A stretch of DNA of 5,038 nucleotides from Gemmatimonadota bacterium (GTDB lineage Bacteria > Gemmatimonadota > Gemmatimonadetes > Palauibacterales > Palauibacteraceae), in NCBI GenBank assembly GCA_013042495.1, contig JABDQB010000010.1, positions 1-5,038 on the forward strand, in the 5' to 3' direction. The translations under genes were made by a program, and so were the position numbers. Below, piece after piece: positions 1-5,038 of this stretch. The notes under the pieces are model-generated. The model made no database searches. It saw only the letters and a list, made by a program, of their open reading frames with translations, and was not told the origin of the DNA. How positions within the stretch are numbered: position 1 is the first letter of the stretch; each line of letters begins with the position of its first letter.

Positions 1-1722
1 GTGGCGGGGGTACTCGACTACCAGTCGGCGATGAACCTCGAGGACCTGGGCTCCAGCTACGACCTCCGCCTGATCGTCGACGGTGTCCCGGTACTGGGCG
101 GCGGTGCGGAATGGGCCGACGAGAAAAGCGGGGCGTCGGAGGCAGCGGTCGCCGGAAGCGACTTCATCTTCCTTGCGGCGCCGTCCGCGGAGCGTGCCGC
201 CGCGTCGACCTCCCGCCTTCCCGCCGTGGTCCTCGCGACCGGGCTGGCTCTGGCACTTCTCCTCGCCTGGCTCCAGCTCTCGCGCGAAGCTCGGGCACGC
301 AGCGAAGCTAGATTCCGCGCCCTCATGGAATCGGCGCCCGACGCGGGCGTCATCGTCGACGCCGCAGGTCGCATCGTCACCGTGAATACACGGGCGGAGA
401 AGCTGTTTGGAACGCGACACTACGATCTGTCGGGCACGCCCATCGGAGCGCTGGGAAGGGGCGTGACGCTTCAGCAACCCCCAACGGACTGGGAGTGGGA
501 CGATCCCTTCGAGCTGGTAGTGCCCCGTGGAGACGGACCGGATCTTCCCGTCGAGGTCACCGCGAGTCCGATCCAGACCGACAAGGGGCTTCTCGTGTCG
601 ATGTCGCTGCGGGATGTCACCGAGCGGAACGCGATGATCGATCGTCTGAGGGAGAGCGACCGCCTGAAGTCCGAATTCGTCTCGACCGTGTCGCACGAGA
701 TGCGCACCCCTTTGACCGTCATTCGCGAGTTCTCGAGCCTCGTCCACGACGGTACGGCAGGCCCCTTGAACGCGGATCAAGCCGAGTTCCTGGGCACGGT
801 GCTCCGAAACTGCGACCGGCTGACGGGCCTCGTCGGAGACCTCCTCGAGCTGGCGCAGCTGAAGTCGGGCAAGTACCAGATGGACCGGAGGCAGACCGAC
901 ATCGCCCCCCTGCTCGAACGCTGCATCCAGGACCTCGAGGCGCTGGCCGCCACGAAGGACCAGCTCCTGCGGCTGGATCTGCATGGGCCGCTGCCCGAGG
1001 TGCTGTGTGACTCCGACCGGATCACGCAGGTTCTCGTCAACCTCATCGGAAACGCCCACAAGTTCACGCCGTCCGGCGGCGCAATCATGGTGAGTGCTCG
1101 ATCGCACGGACGCAGCGTCGCCGTCTCTGTCGAAGACACCGGGATCGGCATCGCCGAGGAGGACCAGGCCACGATCTTCGGCGCCTTCGTGCAGGTCGGC
1201 CGTAAGGACGGGCCCGGTGCGATGGGGACCGGACTCGGGTTGAACGTGGCGCGGCAGATCGTCGAGTTGCACGGCGGGCGGCTGACGGTGCAATCCCGAG
1301 CCGGCGAAGGCTCGACCTTCACGTTCACGCTACCGATTCTCGACGAAGATCTCCTGACCGGATTCCTGGCGCCGCATGTCGAACGGCGCGACGTCACGGA
1401 GACGCCGCTCTCGCTCGTCCTTTTGCGCGGCCACGCCCTGCAGGTGGACGACGGCTGCCTCGAGGAGGCTTACAACGCGGTCATCTCCATCCAGCGGGTG
1501 GGTCGAGACGAAGCCCTGCTCGCCAGGAAGCACGGACTCGTCGTGGTCGCGCTGGAGGCCGATGAGAGTGGGGCGGCGAGCTTCGTGCGCCGGCTGGCAT
1601 CCCATCTCGACGCCGAAGCCGAACGCTTCGAATGCTCGATTCGGGGCGTAGATACCGACGAGCGGAGGGTCGCATCCACCCTCGACGACCTCGGCGACCT
1701 GGAATGGCGTCCGCTGACATGA
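1..1722 (+). CDS. Sensor histidine kinase (PAS-HisKA-HATPase_c) with degenerate GGDEF-like C-terminus, 5'-partial
   Basis: Membrane sensor kinase that autophosphorylates on His and feeds the response regulator encoded next. Residues here count from the GTG at position 1. Residues 1-70 look like the end of an extracytoplasmic sensor region. A hydrophobic helix lies at about 73-93, followed by an Arg-rich linker and a PAS domain at about 100-208, ending in the typical RDVTER motif. HisKA spans about 218-290, with H232 in SHEMRTPL as phospho-acceptor. HATPase_c spans about 335-446, with an N box (N347, N351), G1 DTGIG at 379-383 and G2 GTGLGL at 409-414, so the kinase core looks intact. Residues about 465-565 form an extra domain resembling GGDEF but without the GGDEF loop. 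The GTG at position 1 is probably not the true start, because the sensor region appears cut. The TGA overlaps a possible ATG of the next gene. The kinase assignment is very sure; its stimulus is unknown. Confidence 0.95.
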   Translation: MAGVLDYQSAMNLEDLGSSYDLRLIVDGVPVLGGGAEWADEKSGASEAAVAGSDFIFLAAPSAERAAASTSRLPAVVLATGLALALLLAWLQLSREARARSEARFRALMESAPDAGVIVDAAGRIVTVNTRAEKLFGTRHYDLSGTPIGALGRGVTLQQPPTDWEWDDPFELVVPRGDGPDLPVEVTASPIQTDKGLLVSMSLRDVTERNAMIDRLRESDRLKSEFVSTVSHEMRTPLTVIREFSSLVHDGTAGPLNADQAEFLGTVLRNCDRLTGLVGDLLELAQLKSGKYQMDRRQTDIAPLLERCIQDLEALAATKDQLLRLDLHGPLPEVLCDSDRITQVLVNLIGNAHKFTPSGGAIMVSARSHGRSVAVSVEDTGIGIAEEDQATIFGAFVQVGRKDGPGAMGTGLGLNVARQIVELHGGRLTVQSRAGEGSTFTFTLPILDEDLLTGFLAPHVERRDVTETPLSLVLLRGHALQVDDGCLEEAYNAVISIQRVGRDEALLARKHGLVVVALEADESGAASFVRRLASHLDAEAERFECSIRGVDTDERRVASTLDDLGDLEWRPLT

Positions 1723-1747
1723 CTCCCGATCCACGAGACCGCACCAT

Positions 1748-1751
1748 GAGG
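1748..1751 (+). promoter_or_regulatory. Ribosome binding site deciding the response regulator start
   Basis: The sequence GAGG sits 6 bases before ATG 1758 and is the only good Shine-Dalgarno match near the three in-frame ATG codons at 1719, 1746 and 1758. It favours the short 122-residue form. The competing argument is the ATGA overlap at 1719-1722, which would allow translational coupling without a strong site. Confidence 0.5.
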
Positions 1752-1757
1752 CAGGAA

Positions 1758-2126
1758 ATGCGAAGGAAGATCCTTCTGGTGGAGGACAACCCGGACATCG
1801 CCCGGGGACTCGCCATTCGGCTGAAGGGGAAGGGCTACGACATCGTCGGCGCTCGCGACGCGACCGTCGCCATGACCATGGCCGTAAAGGAACGCCCCGA
1901 CGTGGTGATCATGGACATCGGACTGCCTGGAGGCGATGGGCATCTCGTCCACGATCGGCTGGGCCGAAACGCCAACACGGCGGCGATCCCGGTGATCTTC
2001 CTGACGGCCCGGGCCCAGCCCGAGAGCATGCAGCGAGCGCTGGAGGCGGGGGCGGTAGCCTATCTCACCAAGCCCTATCGGGCCGAAGAGCTGCTTTCGG
2101 CGGTGGAGATGGCACTGGGCGACTGA
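1758..2126 (+). CDS. Single-domain CheY-like response regulator
   Basis: Receiver protein of 122 residues with no DNA-binding or enzymatic output domain, the usual length for a CheY-like regulator. It begins with the typical strand KILLVEDN. E9 and D10 form the acidic metal pocket, and D53 in IMDIGLPGGDG is the phospho-acceptor. T83 in FLTAR, Y102 and K105 in the TKPY motif complete the conserved switch residues, so it should be phosphorylatable. The start chosen is ATG 1758, because a GAGG lies 6 bases upstream and the receiver fold begins at once. Alternatives are ATG 1719, which overlaps the kinase stop as ATGA and adds 13 residues, and ATG 1746. The tight junction with the kinase gene indicates co-transcription and a cognate pair. 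It must signal by contact with another protein, perhaps a further kinase or an unlinked effector. The family is certain; the start and the downstream partner are not. Confidence 0.93.
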   Translation: MRRKILLVEDNPDIARGLAIRLKGKGYDIVGARDATVAMTMAVKERPDVVIMDIGLPGGDGHLVHDRLGRNANTAAIPVIFLTARAQPESMQRALEAGAVAYLTKPYRAEELLSAVEMALGD

Positions 2127-2205
2127 ATCCGGTGGTGGCCTTCCCGCCGCACCGTGTGCGCCCCGGGTGGCGCCGCCGTACCATGACCGACCGCTCTCTC
2201 GTGCC

Positions 2206-2210
2206 GGAGG
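2206..2210 (+). promoter_or_regulatory. Ribosome binding site of the secreted amidohydrolase
   Basis: A GGAGG lies 6 bases before ATG 2217. This strong site, together with the signal peptide that begins exactly at this ATG, fixes the start. It is the best Shine-Dalgarno match in the window and suggests the gene is translated independently of the upstream regulator. Confidence 0.8.
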
Positions 2211-2216
2211 TCACCG

Positions 2217-3827
2217 ATGTTCACCCGCAGCCTCGTCGTCGCACTCGCGACCGCATTTCTCCCCGCCGCGCTCGCCGCTCAGCTCGAGCGGGTGACGCCG
2301 GCCCCCGACGACGTCGAGACGCGGCAGTACGACGGACTCGCCGAGGGGCCGTACGAAGACCTCCTCATCCGAAACGTGATGGTTCTGACCGGGCACGGCG
2401 GGCCGGGGCAGGGACCCTTCGACATCCACATCCGGGGCAACACGATCGAGAGCGTGCGTGGCCACGATCCGGATCGTGAGGTCACGGCGGACCGGGTGAT
2501 CGAAGGCGGCGACGGAATCTACGTGATGCCGGGACTGATGAACCTCCACCTGCATCTGCGCGAAGAGGAACTCCCGCTCGACTACATCTTCTACATGCAG
2601 CTGGTCACCGGTGTCACCAGCGTCGGGCCGGCCGAGGAGGGGCGGGTCCGGGACATCCTGGAGGCGGAGCAGGACAACGAGATCCTGGCCCCCCGTCTCT
2701 TCCCGCTCTACGGCTGGGGGTCGCAGACGGATTACTCGCCCGAGCAGCTGCGGGACACCGAACTCGCGCCGGAGATCGCGCGGGAAATGATCGCCAACGG
2801 GGTGCGGCAGGTCTACCTGAACAACCTGGCGGTCACGCCGGACCTCTTCGAGGCGGCCGCCCGCTCCATCGACGCCGCCGGCGGGGTCACCGCGATCCAC
2901 GTGCAGCCGCAGCACACGGCGGTGTTGAACGCCATGGACGCGGCGCGTCGGGGGGTGTCGATGATCGTCCACCACTACGGGTACGCCGAGTCCGCCCTCC
3001 CACGGGGGGTGCAGGACTACCCGGCCGACTACCGCTACCAGGACGAGAACATCCGCTTCCGCGAGGCGGCCCGGGTATGGCGGGAGGTGGGGACGAACCC
3101 GGAGTCCCGGGAGTTCCTGCTCAACACCCTGGTCGACTCGCTCGTTCACTTCGGGACGGTGATGCAGCCCAACCGCGCCACCTACGAGGCGAATCGCGAC
3201 ATCGTCCGCGCGCACGGCCTGCCGTGGCACGAGAAGTACACCCACAAGGCGCTCTGGGACTGGCACCTGCCGAGCCCGGACATGCATGCCGCGTTCCAGT
3301 ACGACTGGACCTCGCAGGACGAGTTCAACTGGACCTACATGTACGACCTGTGGGCGAAGATGATCTTCGAGTTCAACAAGCGGGGCGGGACGGTCGTCTT
3401 CGGCACCGACGACAACTACCAGTGGTCCACGGGCGGCTTCGGCAACATCCGGGAGTTGCAGCTCGTCCTGGAGTCGGGCATGCACCCCCTCGAGGTTCTG
3501 CGGACCGCGCAGAAAAACAGCGCGGATTTCCTCGGCGAGCCGCACCTCGGCATGATCCAGCCCGGGTACGTCGCCGACCTGCTCGTGGTGGACGGGAACC
3601 CGGCGTGGGACTTCAAGACGCTCTATCCGTTTGGTACCATCCGGATGGACCCGGAGACGCGCGAGATGTATCGGACCCGCGGGATCCTGCACACCGTCAA
3701 GGACGGCATCGTGATCGAGAACGGCCGGATGCTCGCCGAGATCGAGCGGATCGTCGCCGAGTCGTGGGAGGGGGCCGAGATGGACATCGTGCGAGCGCCC
3801 TTCGTGGTAGGGGGCGGAGGTCGCTGA
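2217..3827 (+). CDS. Secreted metal-dependent amidohydrolase (imidazolonepropionase-like group)
   Basis: Complete 536-residue hydrolase of the amidohydrolase superfamily, whose members cleave C-N and related bonds in small cyclic or peptide-like substrates. Residues 1-21 form a Sec signal peptide ending Ala-Leu-Ala-Ala before Gln22. There is no lipobox Cys, so a soluble periplasmic or exported enzyme is expected. The N-terminal beta-sandwich strands lie at about 48-104. The TIM barrel opens with MPGLMNLHLHL, giving metal ligands H111 and H113. Further ligands are probably H228 (strand 5), H252 or H253 (strand 6) and D398 in FGTDDN (strand 8). The C-terminal GMIQPGYVADLLVVDGNP stretch is typical of the family. 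Oddities are N109 in place of the usual Asp before HxH, Q198 where many relatives have a bridging Lys, and a long Trp/Tyr-rich segment at about 258-380. The substrate cannot be told from sequence. The neighbours give no functional clue, and no terminator is visible after the stop. Confidence 0.92.
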   Translation: MFTRSLVVALATAFLPAALAAQLERVTPAPDDVETRQYDGLAEGPYEDLLIRNVMVLTGHGGPGQGPFDIHIRGNTIESVRGHDPDREVTADRVIEGGDGIYVMPGLMNLHLHLREEELPLDYIFYMQLVTGVTSVGPAEEGRVRDILEAEQDNEILAPRLFPLYGWGSQTDYSPEQLRDTELAPEIAREMIANGVRQVYLNNLAVTPDLFEAAARSIDAAGGVTAIHVQPQHTAVLNAMDAARRGVSMIVHHYGYAESALPRGVQDYPADYRYQDENIRFREAARVWREVGTNPESREFLLNTLVDSLVHFGTVMQPNRATYEANRDIVRAHGLPWHEKYTHKALWDWHLPSPDMHAAFQYDWTSQDEFNWTYMYDLWAKMIFEFNKRGGTVVFGTDDNYQWSTGGFGNIRELQLVLESGMHPLEVLRTAQKNSADFLGEPHLGMIQPGYVADLLVVDGNPAWDFKTLYPFGTIRMDPETREMYRTRGILHTVKDGIVIENGRMLAEIERIVAESWEGAEMDIVRAPFVVGGGGR

Positions 3828-3870
3828 GTCCTCAGGGGATACGAGATTTCACGCAGACTGTGGTCGCCCT

Positions 3871-5038
3871 TTGACACAAGAACCTACAGCGCAGTCGCCG
3901 GTGCTCTTCCTGTCGGCGACCTATCCTGGGCCGCCGGAGACCGCGGTATCGGGTACCCATCGACGCATGAGGGTGCTGCTGGATGCATGCAGCAGGCTGA
4001 ATCGGTCTCTGCACATCGCGTTTCTGATCCGCCCCGACCAGGATCAGCCGATCCTCGAGCCCGATCGATTGGCTGATGATCTGCGGACGTATTGGGGGGT
4101 CTCCGCGACGTGCCACATCATCGAGCTGGAGGGCCGCGAGAACCCGCACGATGACGCCGGTTCGGCCCTGCGGGTCCTCTTCGAACCTCTCGACGTTCGC
4201 GAGGACCGCTTCTATTCCAGTTTCGTGCAGGCGGATGCCATCGGGGCGATCAGAACGCTGCTGAACACGATCGGCCCCGGCCTCCTGTTCGTCCACAGAC
4301 TGGCGGCGATCCTGCCGGTGCTCGAGATCGCCGCGGGAGAACTGCCCTCCGCCGTCGTATTCGACCTCGACGATGTAGAACACAAGGCGCGCTACAGAGC
4401 GCTGCGCGAGCTTGGATTCTACCTGTCGAAGATCATTGACTATGCTCGCGTGCTCGGCCTGGCGCGGGCGGAAGCTGCGGGCTCCCGTCTGGCTGACGCC
4501 AGCCTGGTCTGCTCGGTTCAGGACAAGCGATACCTCGACCGCCTGCGCCGTTACGGCCGGATCGATGTGCTGCCCAATACGGTCAGGATCCCGGATCTTC
4601 GAGATTCCGATCGGGAGGGTCACTCGAGACACAGAGCCCTGTTCATCGGCGATCTGCGGTATGAGCCGAACGCCGTGGCGGTGGATCTGCTCTGCCGATC
4701 GATCTGGCCGACCGTGCGGGCCAGATGCCCTCGAGCGGAACTGGTCATCGTCGGCAGGCATCCGCCGGGCCGCGTGATGCCATCGGATCTGCCCGGTATC
4801 GTATTCGCCGGATTCGTAGACGATCTGGATGAAGTCTACGCCTCGTGCAACGTGGTCTGCTGTCCCATCACCTTCGGTGGTGGAACGAGGATCAAGCTCT
4901 GCGAGGCCGCCGCCTACGGCAAAGCGATCGTATCGACGGAGATCGGCGCCGAAGGCCTCGATTTCACGGACGGCACGAACATCGTGATCCAGGATGACCT
5001 CGATGAATTCGCGCATGCTGTCGCGGACTTGTTCGAAG
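3871..5038 (+). CDS. GT-B glycosyltransferase (group 1 / GT4-like), 3'-partial
   Basis: The frame stays open to the window end, giving 389 codons from TTG 3871. Members of this group move a sugar from a nucleotide donor onto a lipid, glycan or protein acceptor on the cytoplasmic face. The N-terminal Rossmann half begins with VLFLSATYPGPP (residues 11-22), the usual first strand and glycine/proline loop. The acidic VFDLDDVEH lies at 163-171. The C-terminal half fits the Glyco_trans_1_4 pattern: FIGDLRYEPNAVA (258-270), AELVIVG (289-295), GIVFAGFVDDLDEVYASCNVVCCP as the strand and helix leading to the donor site, then GGGTRIKLCEAAAYGK (336-351) and STEIGAEG. E345 is the conserved donor-site Glu; the first Glu of the classic E-x7-E is Gly337. 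The start is uncertain: TTG 3871, GTG 3901 and ATG 3967 are in frame and none has a clear Shine-Dalgarno. ATG 3967 would cut off the first strand. The acceptor and pathway are unknown. Confidence 0.85.
   Translation, partial: MTQEPTAQSPVLFLSATYPGPPETAVSGTHRRMRVLLDACSRLNRSLHIAFLIRPDQDQPILEPDRLADDLRTYWGVSATCHIIELEGRENPHDDAGSALRVLFEPLDVREDRFYSSFVQADAIGAIRTLLNTIGPGLLFVHRLAAILPVLEIAAGELPSAVVFDLDDVEHKARYRALRELGFYLSKIIDYARVLGLARAEAAGSRLADASLVCSVQDKRYLDRLRRYGRIDVLPNTVRIPDLRDSDREGHSRHRALFIGDLRYEPNAVAVDLLCRSIWPTVRARCPRAELVIVGRHPPGRVMPSDLPGIVFAGFVDDLDEVYASCNVVCCPITFGGGTRIKLCEAAAYGKAIVSTEIGAEGLDFTDGTNIVIQDDLDEFAHAVADLFE

Noticed and set aside
1632..1757. Upstream extension of the response regulator to ATG 1632 inside the kinase gene.
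   Set aside because: The added segment is an Arg- and Pro-rich out-of-frame reading of kinase coding sequence, has no resemblance to a receiver domain, and lies far upstream of the good ribosome binding site.
2131..2174. GC-rich partial inverted repeats (GGTG with CACC, CCCGGG, GGCGCC) after the response regulator stop, as a terminator.
   Set aside because: The stems are only 4-6 base pairs with mismatches and no T-run follows, so no terminator can be supported.
2156..2184. Possible promoter in the 90-base gap before the amidohydrolase, with a -10-like TACCAT at 2179-2184.
   Set aside because: The hexamer 17 bases upstream (GTGCGC) does not resemble a -35 box, and TAnnnT matches arise often by chance. 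A promoter in this gap is plausible but the sequence does not show one clearly.
2211..3692. Long minus-strand ORF of 493 codons opposite the amidohydrolase.
   Set aside because: Its product is rich in Val, Arg, Asp and His without any recognisable motif. The + strand has a signal peptide, a strong ribosome binding site and the full amidohydrolase motif set. Open antisense frames are expected at this GC content.
3871..3876. Perfect TTGACA as the -35 box of a glycosyltransferase promoter.
   Set aside because: No -10-like hexamer is found at 16-18 bases downstream (the region reads GTCGCC), so it is probably coincidental.
3832..5016. Long minus-strand ORF of 394 codons at the right end.
   Set aside because: It lies opposite a + strand frame that is open to the window end and shows clear GT-B glycosyltransferase motifs. 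The antisense product has no recognisable domain.

Overview
This is an ordinary-looking, high-GC bacterial window with four protein genes, all on the + strand. The gene at each end is cut by the window. No RNA gene, CRISPR array, insertion sequence or long repeat was found. The organism is probably from Gemmatimonadota or a similar high-GC soil or marine phylum. The hints are the base composition, the secreted amidohydrolase whose signal peptide ends in Ala-Ala-Gln, and long spurious ORFs in every frame. The phylum is an inference from general resemblance; no marker gene is present.

Layout: (1) positions 1-1722 encode the C-terminal 573 residues of a membrane sensor histidine kinase. It has the end of an extracytoplasmic sensor region, a transmembrane helix, a PAS domain, HisKA and HATPase_c domains, and a C-terminal domain that reads like a degenerate GGDEF fold. 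(2) Directly after it, with an ATGA junction, is a single-domain CheY-like response regulator ending at 2126. These two form a two-component pair and are almost certainly co-transcribed. (3) After a 90-base gap with a strong Shine-Dalgarno sequence lies a complete secreted metal-dependent amidohydrolase of the imidazolonepropionase-like group (2217-3827). (4) After another 43 bases comes the start of a GT-B glycosyltransferase (about 3871 to beyond 5038). Its start codon is unclear and two sampled lines of it have lower GC than a sampled amidohydrolase line.

The kinase would autophosphorylate His232 and pass the phosphate to Asp53 of the regulator. The regulator has no output domain, so it must act through another protein. 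Nothing in the sequence ties the amidohydrolase or the glycosyltransferase to this signalling pair. They may simply be co-oriented neighbours. I did not find a convincing new biological system. The most interesting points are the degenerate GGDEF-like tail of the kinase, and the amidohydrolase with a Gln where the bridging Lys is expected plus a long aromatic-rich insertion.
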